63,124 nt of DNA, taken from assembly GCA_002412925.1 (NCBI GenBank), contig DHVZ01000075.1, forward strand, positions 1 to 63,124, in the 5' to 3' direction. Below are positions 49,245 through 58,906 of the stretch, one piece after another. Under the pieces are notes generated by a model, which made no database searches, was not told the origin of the DNA, and saw nothing but the letters and a program-made list of their open reading frames with translations. Source of the stretch: Anaerolineales bacterium UBA5195 (GTDB lineage: Bacteria; Chloroflexota; Anaerolineae; Anaerolineales; Villigracilaceae). The translations under genes were made by a program, and so were the position numbers. Each line of letters begins with the position of its first letter. Within the stretch, counting starts at the first letter, position 1.

Positions 49245-50609
49245 ATGTTGATCATTGTCAGCGACATTCACCTGGGCGACGAAACCTGTGGTAAATCCAT
49301 TTCCCCGAATGCGTTTGCCCTGTTCTCCGAACGCCTGGGAGAACTGGCATATCACGCCTCCTTTCGAAGCGATGGTCAGTACAAGCCGGTTGAAAAAATC
49401 GACCTGGTGTTAATGGGCGATATTCTCGACCCGCTGCATTCCAGCCTGTGGCTCGACGGAAAACCAGGCAGTGCAGACTATCTCCGCCCCTGGTCCGACC
49501 CGTCCAACCCCCGCTACGCGGCCAAACTCCAGCAGGTGACCCGCGCTATCTTGCGCGAGAATCAATTATCCGTGGGGATGCTAAAACGCCTGGCTATAGA
49601 AGAGATTATCCGCCTGCCGCCCGCGCTAAAGGGAGCGCCGGATTCTGATTCGCGCGAGCGTATCCCGCCGCGGGTAAACATCCATTATATGATCGGCAAC
49701 CATGATTGGTTCTATCACCTGCCCGGAAAAGACTTCGACGCCATCCGCCAGGAATTGATCGACGCAATGGGCCTGAGCAATCCGGCCAATAACTTCCCCT
49801 GGGAAATCTCGGAGCATGAGCCTTTGCAGGATGTTTTTGCGCGTTATAAAGTCTACGGACATCATGGGGATAAATACGACAGGTTCAACTATGACCGGGA
49901 GCGAGGCCGCGATTTTGGCACCCTGGGTGATGTCTTTGCGGTGGAGGTCCTCAACCGTTATCCTGTGGCTGTGGCAGAGCAATTCGGCGATGAACTTCCC
50001 CAGGCGATCGTCAGCAGCCTGCGCATGCTGACCAACGTCCGCCCGGCGCTGGCCACGTCGTTGTGGATCACCGGACAAATCCGGCAGCATGCCGGGAGCA
50101 GTGCGCTTGAAAAAAAGCTCAAAAAAATCTGGGATCAAGTCAGCGAGGAATTCCTGCAAGTCGATTTTGTGCGCGAGGCTGATAAAGCTTTCCAGTTCGA
50201 CCTGGTGGATGCCATGGAACTGGTGGTCAAAGTCTCAAAAAAAGCTTCGTTCAAAACGATCAATGACTTGATGCTGTGGATTCGTAACAAAATGTGGGAG
50301 GGCGAAATCTCGTATGCCAATCACGCCCTGCGAGAGCCAGCCTTCCTCGACAATTCGGCCCGTTACGTTGTCTACGGGCACACCCATCATCACGAAATCA
50401 TTCCCCTGGATGCGGAAGGGGAACCGCCTTACGAAGAGAGCCAGATTTATTTCAACTCCGGCACCTGGCGCTCCTACTACGACCTGGCCGTTAGGGACCC
50501 GAAAGCGCAGAAATTCGTTCCCTACCAGTCGATGACCTACCTGACCTTCTATGACGCCGAGGAGCGCGGCGAGCGGCATTTTGAGACCTGGACCGGGGCA
50601 TTCGTCTAA
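49245..50609 (+). CDS. large metallophosphoesterase, function unknown
   Basis: This 454-residue protein is a calcineurin-like phosphoesterase with complete ligands: IIVSDIHLGDE at the start, DLVLMGDILDPLH near residue 51, MIGNHDWFYHLP near 148, VYGHHGDKYD and VVYGHTHHHEIIP near 375. Insertions between the blocks (residues 70-140 and 220-340) make it almost twice the length of the core. The second insertion is helical, with a Lys-rich coiled part. Family members can act on nucleotides, lipids or phosphoproteins. It stands alone between two terminators. Confidence 0.82.
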   Translation: MLIIVSDIHLGDETCGKSISPNAFALFSERLGELAYHASFRSDGQYKPVEKIDLVLMGDILDPLHSSLWLDGKPGSADYLRPWSDPSNPRYAAKLQQVTRAILRENQLSVGMLKRLAIEEIIRLPPALKGAPDSDSRERIPPRVNIHYMIGNHDWFYHLPGKDFDAIRQELIDAMGLSNPANNFPWEISEHEPLQDVFARYKVYGHHGDKYDRFNYDRERGRDFGTLGDVFAVEVLNRYPVAVAEQFGDELPQAIVSSLRMLTNVRPALATSLWITGQIRQHAGSSALEKKLKKIWDQVSEEFLQVDFVREADKAFQFDLVDAMELVVKVSKKASFKTINDLMLWIRNKMWEGEISYANHALREPAFLDNSARYVVYGHTHHHEIIPLDAEGEPPYEESQIYFNSGTWRSYYDLAVRDPKAQKFVPYQSMTYLTFYDAEERGERHFETWTGAFV

Positions 50610-50946
50610 TCGACCCGAAGAACCCTCACAACCTGCAACCGAAAACCAACGGCCACGGGGGAAAGGTGGCGTTTTTTGTGCGGAATCGTAACCACTCAGC
50701 GAGGGTGCGGCTCATAAATTGCGCTCTCCTACCCTAACCCGGACAAGCCGGAAAAGATTTAACCGCTGAGTTCGCAGAGAAAACCTTCTTAAATCTCCGC
50801 GCTCTTTGCGATCTCTACGTTGAAATATTCTGGCTTTTTGTGCAAGCCTTTCACTTTTTAGGCCCTAAAAAAAGTGCACTTTGTGACCGTGAAGGGTATA
50901 CTTTGACCGGGAGCCAGCCTCCCGGTTTGTATTTTCAAGGAGCTCC
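50610..50946. other. non-coding stretch with terminator, nonamer repeat and promoter-like motif
   Basis: Four things are visible. A terminator (50650-50677) has GCCAC/GTGGC and a T-run. A nonamer-type inverted repeat (50757-50826) has ACCGCTGAGTTCGCAGAG on the left and CTCTTTGCGATCTCTACG on the right. A CACTTTTTAGG / CCTAAAAAAAGTG near-palindrome lies at 50852-50876. TTTGTGACCG at 50880 is followed by TATACT at 50897. No gene is seen in it. Confidence 0.65.
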
Positions 50947-51849
50947 ATGACTTTCATTGGCGAAATCGCCTCGTTGTTTACTTCTCTGTGCTGGTCGCTT
51001 TCGGCCATTGGATTCTCCTTAGCCGGGCGGCAGGTCAGTTCGCAGGTTATCAACCGCGTGCGTGTCACGCTGGCTTTCACGGCTCTGTTGTTAATCAACT
51101 GGATTTTCTATGGTCAGCCCATCCCCTTTTATGCGGGCGGGGAGCGCTGGTTCTGGCTGACGCTTTCGGGCATTGTCGGGCTGGCCATCGGCGACGCCTT
51201 CTTGTTCCGCTGTTACCAGCTTGTGGGACCGCGCATCGGCCTATTGCTATTAAGCCTGGCGCCCGTCTTTGGAACCGCCATCGCCTGGCTCTTTTTTGGC
51301 GAAACGCTGACAGCCCTGCAGTTTGCAGGGATTCTGGTCACACTGGGCGGCATCGGCTGGGTGGTGCTCACCCGTCCGGCGCTGCAAGCGGGCGAGGTGC
51401 ATGTCAAGCTTTCAGCGCAGGGCGTCTTGTTCGGGATTCTCGCCGCCCTGGGGCAGGCGGGCGGCCTGGTACTCTCGAAACAGGGCATGGTTGGTGATTT
51501 CCCGCCCTTCGCCGGGACGCTGATCCGCATGACGGCGGCCATCCTGTCGCTCTGGGGCATGGCATTTTTCCAAAAACAGGTTGGCAACACGTTTACCGCC
51601 GTCCGAAAATATCCAACCGCGCTGGGTTGGGTGGCCTTCGGGGCCACGTTCGGGCCGGTGATCGGCGTTTCAGCCTCGCTGTTGGCCATCCAACATGCCG
51701 AAATTGGCGTAGCTTCCACCCTGATGGCACTGCCGCCTGTCTTCATGCTGCCGGTCAGCTATTTTGTGTTCAAGGAACGCTTCGGCTGGCAGGCCACCGC
51801 CGGAACACTCCTGGCAATCGCCGGGGTGGCCCTGTTATTTTTGAAATAG
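50947..51849 (+). CDS. EamA family transporter (drug/metabolite type)
   Basis: This 300-residue protein has ten hydrophobic helices in two EamA repeats. The first repeat ends with LLSLAPVFGTAIAWLFFGETLT, the second with LMALPPVFMLPVSYFVFKERFG; each has the typical helix-end ... GE/KE motif. Transported compounds in the family include metabolites and drugs. It is the first gene of a run with the glycosylase gene, 3 nt apart. CAAGGAGCTCC precedes the ATG. The substrate cannot be named. Confidence 0.88.
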   Translation: MTFIGEIASLFTSLCWSLSAIGFSLAGRQVSSQVINRVRVTLAFTALLLINWIFYGQPIPFYAGGERWFWLTLSGIVGLAIGDAFLFRCYQLVGPRIGLLLLSLAPVFGTAIAWLFFGETLTALQFAGILVTLGGIGWVVLTRPALQAGEVHVKLSAQGVLFGILAALGQAGGLVLSKQGMVGDFPPFAGTLIRMTAAILSLWGMAFFQKQVGNTFTAVRKYPTALGWVAFGATFGPVIGVSASLLAIQHAEIGVASTLMALPPVFMLPVSYFVFKERFGWQATAGTLLAIAGVALLFLK

Positions 51850-51852
51850 ATC

Positions 51853-53094
51853 ATGACGACAATCTACCCCCTTTCCGCACTCCGCGCCCTGGCTTTACAC
51901 GCTACTGGACTCGATACCGCCAACGGGAGCGAACCAAGCCTCAGCCTGGATTCCGTTTTCGAGACGGTCGACCGGTTGGGAGCGGTCCAGATCGACACGC
52001 TCCAGATGGTGGCGCGCGCCCATTACATCACCTTATGGTCTAGGCTGGGAACATACGATCTGGCCCTGTTCGATACACTTGCCAATGACCAGGAACAGCG
52101 CAAGCTGTTCGAAGGTTGGTACCACGCCGCCTGTTTTATCCCAATTCACGAATACCGCTACCAGTTGCCCCAGCAGCGTCACCTGCGCGAGAACGGGCAT
52201 CGCTGGTACACCGAATGGATGGCCCAGCCCGGCAACCGGGAGTTGATGGAGGCCATCCTGGAGCGCATCCGCCGGGAGGGTGCGCTGCGCGCCAACAACA
52301 TTGAGGGCGAAAAACACCAGCACGGCACCTGGTGGAACTGGCGTCCCGAAAAAATGGCGCTGGAACACCTTTTCAGTTTTGGTGAGCTGATGATCGCCGG
52401 GCGGGTCAAATTCCAGCGCGTTTACGAGCTGACCGAGCGAGTGCTGCCCGAATGGGTCGATAAGCGCGAGCCAACCGCCGAGCAGCGCGACCAGTTCTGG
52501 CTGGAACGCGGCGCAAAGGCGCTGGGCATCTGCCTGCCGCGCAACGCCGCCGACTATACCTGGATGAAACTGGGCAAGGCTCGCCCTTTAATCGCCGAAC
52601 TGGTCAAAGCAGGGGTGCTGGTGGAAGTGCAGGGCGAAACGCTGAATGGGGTGGAAAGACTGATCGTCCAGCGCGAGAACCTGCCTGCGCTGGAAAAGGC
52701 GGCCTCCGGCGAGATCCGGGCCGAACGGACGACCTTTCTTAATCCGTTCGACAACCTGTGGTGGGCGCAAGGGCGCGACGAAGCTTTCTGGGGTTTCCGC
52801 CAGCGGCTGGAAGCCTATTACCCCGCACCGAAACGAGTCTACGGCTATTTCTGCCTGCCGATTCTGCACAAAGACCGCCTGGTGGGGCGTTTCGACCCGA
52901 AACTGGAGCGCAAGACCGGCGCACTGCGGCTCAAGGCGCTCTACCTCGAACCGGGCATCGAACCCAGTGAAGAACTGACCGCCGACTTGGCCGGGGCAAT
53001 GCGCGATTTCATGCGGTTTCACAGCGCGAAGGAACTGGTCATCGAAAAAAGCGACCCGGCCGGGTTTGGCAAGAAGCTGCTGCGAGCGATGTAA
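51853..53094 (+). CDS. YcaQ-type DNA glycosylase (winged helix domain)
   Basis: This 413-residue protein fits the HTH_42/YcaQ family of DNA glycosylases that unhook interstrand crosslinks and remove bulky alkylated bases. Supporting segments are LSALRALALHATGLD at the start, LGAVQIDTLQMVARAHYITLW, LFEGWYHAACFIP, FLNPFDNLWWAQGRDEAFW and RVYGYFCLPILHKDRLVGR. The catalytic QxD-type residues of the family are likely the Gln and Asp in VQIDT. It begins 3 nt after the EamA stop, so the two genes are cotranscribed. Confidence 0.88.
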   Translation: MTTIYPLSALRALALHATGLDTANGSEPSLSLDSVFETVDRLGAVQIDTLQMVARAHYITLWSRLGTYDLALFDTLANDQEQRKLFEGWYHAACFIPIHEYRYQLPQQRHLRENGHRWYTEWMAQPGNRELMEAILERIRREGALRANNIEGEKHQHGTWWNWRPEKMALEHLFSFGELMIAGRVKFQRVYELTERVLPEWVDKREPTAEQRDQFWLERGAKALGICLPRNAADYTWMKLGKARPLIAELVKAGVLVEVQGETLNGVERLIVQRENLPALEKAASGEIRAERTTFLNPFDNLWWAQGRDEAFWGFRQRLEAYYPAPKRVYGYFCLPILHKDRLVGRFDPKLERKTGALRLKALYLEPGIEPSEELTADLAGAMRDFMRFHSAKELVIEKSDPAGFGKKLLRAM

Positions 53095-53158
53095 CTGGAA
53101 ACACAGTACAATATGGCTACCTTAATCCAGCCTCGGTCTTTCATCTTCGGTCCAAAAA

Positions 53159-55105
53159 ATGTCCACCATTGACGAAATCAAAGCCCGCATCGACATCGTC
53201 GACCTCGCCAGCGAGGCCGGGGTCAAACTGCGCCGCAGCGGGCGCACACAGACCGGGTTTTGCCCCTTCCACTCGAACACGCGCACCCCGGCTTTCGTCA
53301 TCTGGCCCGAGACGGGCACCTGGCGCTGTTTTGGCGAGTGCAATGACGGCGGCGATATTTTTAAGTTTGTGATGAAAAAAGAGGGGATCGATTTCAAAGA
53401 AGCTCTGCAGCGCCTGGCAGAACGCGCCGGGGTGCAGTTGGAAGAATTTCACACGGAAAAACCCGAGCAAAAAGAGGCGAACCAACGCCTGCGGAATTTA
53501 CTGGAGGATGCGGTCACGTTTTATCGGCACCAGTTATTAAATACCCCGGCTGGCAAAACCGCGCTGGATTACCTGCTCGAAAAACGCCATCTTACCCTGC
53601 AAACGATCGAAAATTTTGGGCTGGGGTACGCCCCGCACTCATGGGATGCGACCCTCAACCATTTCACCTCCAAAGGCTTTAGCGCCCAAGATTTGCTGGA
53701 TGTTGGCCTGGTTACCGAGCGCCAATCCGATTCCCAATCAACCAATTCCCAATTTACCGATTCCCGAACTTACGATAAATTCCGCCACCGGGTCATGATC
53801 CCGATCCGCGATGAGAATGGGAAAATGACCGGGTTCGGTGGGCGCATCCTTGACCCGAACGATATTCCGAAATTCATGAATTCACCCCAGACGGTGCTGT
53901 TCGACAAGGGCCGCCTGCTCTATGGCCTCGACCGGGCGCGCAAACCGATCCGCGCGGCGGACCAGGCCGTGATCGTGGAAGGTTACCTGGATGTGATCGC
54001 CGTTCACCAGGCAGGCTACGAGAACGTGGTCTCACCGATGGGTACGGCGCTGACCGAAGACCAGATGCGCCTGTTGAAGAAATTCACGCGCAAGATCGTG
54101 CTGGCGCTCGACCCGGATACTGCCGGTCAGAAGGCTGTTTTGCGCGGGCTGGATGCAGCCCGCGCCTCAATGGACCGCGAAGAGGAACTGCGGTTCGATG
54201 CCCGCGGCCTGCTGCGGCACGAGGCGCGCCTGCAAGCTGACCTGCGCGTGGCAACCATGCCTGACGAACTCGACCCGGACGAAATCGTGGCGCGCGACCC
54301 ACAGGAGTGGGCCAGGCTGATCGAAGCGGCCAAACCAATCGTGACACACGTCCTCGAAACGCTGGTCAGCGACCGGGATGTGAACGACGCCAAGGTGAAG
54401 AGCGAGATCGCGGCCCAGATTTTGCCGTTGATCGAAGACCTGCCCAACCCGGTGGAACGCGATTCATACCGTCAGATGCTGGCGCGCCGCCTGAAAGTGG
54501 ATGAACGTTCGTTAAGCGGGACCAAGGCTCCGGTGAGTCCCGTGCGGCGGCAGCGCCCAAAGGCCGAGGCCGCCCGGGAGCAGAAACTGATTCAGGCCGC
54601 ACCCCCGGCCAGTCGCTTTAAAATCGTCGAAATCTCGTGCCTGGCTTTGCTGCTGCGCCGCCCAGAACTGCTGCCACACCTTGACCGCCGCCTGCAAGAA
54701 TCGGGGCTGGCGGCGCTCTCTGCGTTGGATTTCGAGTATACTGACCACCAGTTGATTCTGCGTCTGATCCAGCAATCGCTCGAACAGGATGAAGCCGAAC
54801 AGGCGCATTACGTTGAGTCTCACCTGGATGAGAGCCTACGTGAAACATTCACCAGCCTGAGGGCGCAGCCAGCCCCAAAAGGCGTGGATGACAAACTCTT
54901 GGACGAGTTGACCAGACAGGTTTTACAGGTGCGGCAACAATCTTTGAGCGAGAGTGTTAACCAGTTACGCTTCATGATCGAAGACGCGCAACAGACTGGC
55001 GAAGTGCGCGCGACCAATTACCAGCAGTTGATGTTGCAGTACGGACGCATGTTGAACCACCTGGACGATGCGCGCCGTAAATTGATTGAGTACAGGCGAA
55101 AGTGA
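53159..55105 (+). CDS. dnaG: DNA primase DnaG
   Basis: This 648-residue primase makes RNA primers for DNA replication. The N-terminal zinc finger has CPFHSNTRTPAF...CFGECNDGGD (near residues 39-62). The catalytic core has the toprim motif AVIVEGYLDVIAVHQAGYEN, MGTALTEDQM and ALDPDTAGQKA, with the metal-binding acidic residues. The C-terminal helical part probably binds the helicase. A 45-bp, three-unit tract of 15-mers (53727-53771) is inserted in frame and encodes SDSQSTNSQFTDSRT. dnaG and rpoD are 3 nt apart, as in the classic macromolecular synthesis operon. Confidence 0.95.
   Translation: MSTIDEIKARIDIVDLASEAGVKLRRSGRTQTGFCPFHSNTRTPAFVIWPETGTWRCFGECNDGGDIFKFVMKKEGIDFKEALQRLAERAGVQLEEFHTEKPEQKEANQRLRNLLEDAVTFYRHQLLNTPAGKTALDYLLEKRHLTLQTIENFGLGYAPHSWDATLNHFTSKGFSAQDLLDVGLVTERQSDSQSTNSQFTDSRTYDKFRHRVMIPIRDENGKMTGFGGRILDPNDIPKFMNSPQTVLFDKGRLLYGLDRARKPIRAADQAVIVEGYLDVIAVHQAGYENVVSPMGTALTEDQMRLLKKFTRKIVLALDPDTAGQKAVLRGLDAARASMDREEELRFDARGLLRHEARLQADLRVATMPDELDPDEIVARDPQEWARLIEAAKPIVTHVLETLVSDRDVNDAKVKSEIAAQILPLIEDLPNPVERDSYRQMLARRLKVDERSLSGTKAPVSPVRRQRPKAEAAREQKLIQAAPPASRFKIVEISCLALLLRRPELLPHLDRRLQESGLAALSALDFEYTDHQLILRLIQQSLEQDEAEQAHYVESHLDESLRETFTSLRAQPAPKGVDDKLLDELTRQVLQVRQQSLSESVNQLRFMIEDAQQTGEVRATNYQQLMLQYGRMLNHLDDARRKLIEYRRK
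53727..53771 (+). repeat. in-gene 15-mer tract, 3 units, within dnaG
   Basis: CCGATTCCCAATCAA, CCAATTCCCAATTTA and CCGATTCCCGAACTT follow with a 15-bp period (each 7+8 bp), 45 bp in total. It encodes a Ser/Asn/Gln-rich linker in the primase core, near residues 190-204. Confidence 0.85.
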
Positions 55106-55108
55106 CCT

Positions 55109-56650
<1,542 letters not shown>

Positions 56651-56657
56651 ATAAAAA

Positions 56658-56698
56658 TTAGGGGCAGGTTACAAACCTGCCCCTAATTTTTATTTTAG
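56658..56698. terminator. bidirectional terminator
   Basis: A perfect 18-pair stem AAAAATTAGGGGCAGGTT / AACCTGCCCCTAATTTTT has T-runs on both strands, between rpoD and the convergent ccdA gene. Confidence 0.92.
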
Positions 56699-57361
56699 AA
56701 AGGCCGCGATCAACTCCCAGTTGAGCACTAAATCATAGATCCCAATCGCCAGCAGCAACAATCCGCTGAACAAGTTGATCCAACGCGCGTGTTGGGCAAA
56801 CTGACGGGTGATCCAGCGTTGGGAAGCGCCCGAAAAAAACGAGAGCGCCAGAAGCGGCAGGCCAAAGCCCATCCCAAACCAGAAAAAGATATTGAGTTTG
56901 CTCAAGGCTTCACCAACAGTCAGCGATAAGGCAAAGATACTGACCACCAGCGGCCCGGAACACGGCAGGGCAATCGGCCCGTAGAGCAGACCATACATAA
57001 ACGCGTTGACAAACGGGTTGGATAAGACTGGGACCTGGATCTGTGGCAGGCTTTTGAAGGGGTTGATGTTTAGGATCAAGAGAATGCCCAGGAAAATGAT
57101 GATCGCATCCGCAATCGGGATGATGACCGAGAGCGCGCGCCCAACCGAGATCGAGAGCAGGGCAATCAGCCCGCCGAGGGCCAGCATCATGGTCAGCACA
57201 CCGGCCAGGACAAAAAAGCCGAGCAGGTAACGCTGCCATTTTCCTTGCAAACCTTCCTGCCCGCCAGAGATGTAGGCCAGGAAGCCGGGATAAAGCGGCA
57301 AAACGCATGGGCTGGTGGTGGCCAGGAGGCCGAGGGTCAGGGATGTCAGGATGGTTTCCAT
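56690..57361 (-). CDS. CcdA-type cytochrome c biogenesis/thiol-disulfide transporter
   Basis: This 223-residue membrane protein has six hydrophobic helices. It carries the two conserved cysteines of the DsbD/CcdA transporter: TTSPCVLPLYPGF (Cys19) and IALPCSGPLVVS (near residue 135). It moves electrons from cytoplasmic thioredoxin to proteins outside the membrane, for cytochrome c assembly or for reductases. The next gene on the same strand, a TlpA lipoprotein, is its natural electron acceptor, and the UGA-containing thioredoxin-like protein 3 kb away is another. It follows that gene with a strong GTAGGGGCGTAGC hairpin between. Confidence 0.9.
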   Translation of the reverse strand: METILTSLTLGLLATTSPCVLPLYPGFLAYISGGQEGLQGKWQRYLLGFFVLAGVLTMMLALGGLIALLSISVGRALSVIIPIADAIIIFLGILLILNINPFKSLPQIQVPVLSNPFVNAFMYGLLYGPIALPCSGPLVVSIFALSLTVGEALSKLNIFFWFGMGFGLPLLALSFFSGASQRWITRQFAQHARWINLFSGLLLLAIGIYDLVLNWELIAAFLK

Positions 57362-57375
57362 AATGTTTTCGGGGT

Positions 57376-57404
57376 GTAGGGGCGTAGCATTGCTACGCCC
57401 CTAC
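57376..57404. repeat. perfect inverted repeat between tlpA-like and ccdA genes
   Basis: GTAGGGGCGTAGC and its exact reverse complement flank an ATT loop. Without a T-run it may stabilise the mRNA or reduce expression of ccdA relative to the upstream gene. Confidence 0.7.
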
Positions 57405-57413
57405 TTCATGATA

Positions 57414-58085
57414 CTACATGCCTTCTTTGAGATACTGGTCAACAACTTTGAACAGGTCGTCGGCGCTCTTGATCCCGAAGGGCAGCGGATGAGCCACACC
57501 CTTGCGGTCGATGATCAGGATCGGGGTGGAGGGTGGGTTGAGGAACTGGTCGCCGTAGAGTTTGGCGATTTCGCGCGAGACCTCCGCCGGGGAAACGGCA
57601 TACAACCAGTCAAACCCATTGTTCATGACGTAATCTTTTAAGTCGGCAGCGTTTTCATTCGGGTCAATATCCAGCCCGATCGAGACAAAATCGTCTTTCA
57701 TCCCGAGCATTTCGTGCAGTTTCTTGACCTCGCCCTGCTGTTTTTTGCAATTTGAACACCACTGCGCCAGGGTCTCAACCAGGATGACTTTGCCCTTCAG
57801 TTCGTGAATGCTGAAAGTCTTTCCGCTGGCGGCATCAGTCAGGGCCACTTGGTACCAGGCCGGGGTTTCCATCATGGCATCCGGGGCCGCCGTTTCTTTC
57901 ATCATATTATCAGGGGTGGCAGTCTCTTTGGGCATCATCGCGTCTGGGGTGGCCGTTTCCTTGTCCATCATGGCTTCGGTCGGCTTGTCCATCATCACTT
58001 CAGGGGTTGGGGCGGCTGCGCCGCAGGCGCTCAACAAGATGGAGGTCAGGATGACCAGGCTGGTTAAAAATTGAAATTTTCGCAT
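57414..58085 (-). CDS. TlpA-type thioredoxin lipoprotein with methionine-rich repeats
   Basis: This 223-residue protein has a lipobox (LTSILLSACG, Cys21). It is followed by a repetitive linker (residues 30-75) with five Met-Met pairs at about residues 31, 39, 50, 61 and 71 in PDAMMxKETAT units. The thioredoxin domain follows, with active site TLAQWCSNCKKQQGE (Cys110, Cys113) and PPSTPILII with the cis-Pro. It lies outside the membrane as a thiol reductase, probably fed by CcdA. The methionine-rich linker is unusual and could be oxidised and repaired by MsrP (encoded nearby), or bind a metal such as copper. The start is preceded by AAAAAGGAGAAAAGA. Confidence 0.88.
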   Translation of the reverse strand: MRKFQFLTSLVILTSILLSACGAAAPTPEVMMDKPTEAMMDKETATPDAMMPKETATPDNMMKETAAPDAMMETPAWYQVALTDAASGKTFSIHELKGKVILVETLAQWCSNCKKQQGEVKKLHEMLGMKDDFVSIGLDIDPNENAADLKDYVMNNGFDWLYAVSPAEVSREIAKLYGDQFLNPPSTPILIIDRKGVAHPLPFGIKSADDLFKVVDQYLKEGM

Positions 58086-58128
58086 TCTTTTCTCCTTTTT
58101 GAATTTCCTTGATGGTAGCCTGCCGGGC

Positions 58129-58172
58129 TTACGAAACTCCTGCGAAAAGCTTACGAAAGTCTGAACAAAACT
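58129..58172 (+). promoter_or_regulatory. four 11-bp-spaced direct repeats, probable response regulator operator
   Basis: TTACGAAACTC, CTGCGAAAAGC, TTACGAAAGTC and TGAACAAAACT follow one another with an exact 11-bp period. This is the spacing expected for tandem binding of OmpR/PhoB-type regulators. The array lies between the divergent tlpA-like gene and the response regulator gene, so it could control both. A matching inverted site is at 60128-60160. Confidence 0.65.
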
Positions 58173-58216
58173 GCCAGCCGGAACAGTTTGCAGTATGATT
58201 GAAACAGGAGCAAGCC

Positions 58217-58906
58217 ATGCCCGAAAAATCCATCCTGGTGGTTGAAGACGAACCCAGCATTGCCGAAGTAGTCAGCCTGTATTTGCGCCGCGCCGGTTAC
58301 CAGGTCCAGACCCTGGGCGATGGTCAAGCCGCGCTTGAACTGTTGGAAAAGCGCCTCCCCGATCTGGTGGTGATGGACTTGATGCTGCCGGGCCTGGATG
58401 GTTACAGTCTCACCCGCTGGCTGCGCAACCGCTCCGAGGTGCCGATCATCATGCTCACTTCGCGCCGCGAAGAAATGGACCGGATCAACGGCCTCGAGAT
58501 GGGCGCGGATGATTATGTCGTCAAACCCTTCAGCCCGCAGGAACTGGTCAGCCGGGTGCGGGCGGTCTTGCGCCGCGGGGGTGGCGACAAAGCGGCGGAG
58601 GGCGAACGCGCGCTTGAACTCGGCGGCCTGCTGATCGATCCGCTGGCGCGCTCGGTCACTTTGAGCGGCTCACCGATTGAACTGACCGCGAAAGAATTCG
58701 ACCTGCTTTATCTCTTTGCCCGCCATCCGCGCCAGGTTTTCAGCCGCGACCACCTGCTCGAACGCGTTTGGGGCGTTTCGGAATACATCGACCCCGGCAC
58801 CGTCACCGTCCACGTCCGCCGGTTGCGCGAAAAAATTGAGACTGACCCCTCCAAACCAGAGCGCCTGCTGACGGTTTGGGGCGTGGGCTACAAATTTGAG
58901 CCATGA
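58217..58906 (+). CDS. OmpR family response regulator
   Basis: This 229-residue regulator has the receiver domain (SILVVEDEPSIAEVV with the acidic pair, LPDLVVMDLMLPGLDG with the phosphorylated Asp near residue 53, and VKPFSPQEL) and a winged-helix DNA-binding domain (ELTAKEFDLLYLFARHPRQVFSR, then VTVHVRRLREKIE). The ATG at 58217 has ACAGGAG seven bases upstream; a TTG further upstream is possible. It overlaps the kinase gene by ATGA. Its likely targets are the 11-bp-repeat sites before its own gene and before the UGA-containing thioredoxin gene. Confidence 0.95.
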   Translation: MPEKSILVVEDEPSIAEVVSLYLRRAGYQVQTLGDGQAALELLEKRLPDLVVMDLMLPGLDGYSLTRWLRNRSEVPIIMLTSRREEMDRINGLEMGADDYVVKPFSPQELVSRVRAVLRRGGGDKAAEGERALELGGLLIDPLARSVTLSGSPIELTAKEFDLLYLFARHPRQVFSRDHLLERVWGVSEYIDPGTVTVHVRRLREKIETDPSKPERLLTVWGVGYKFEP

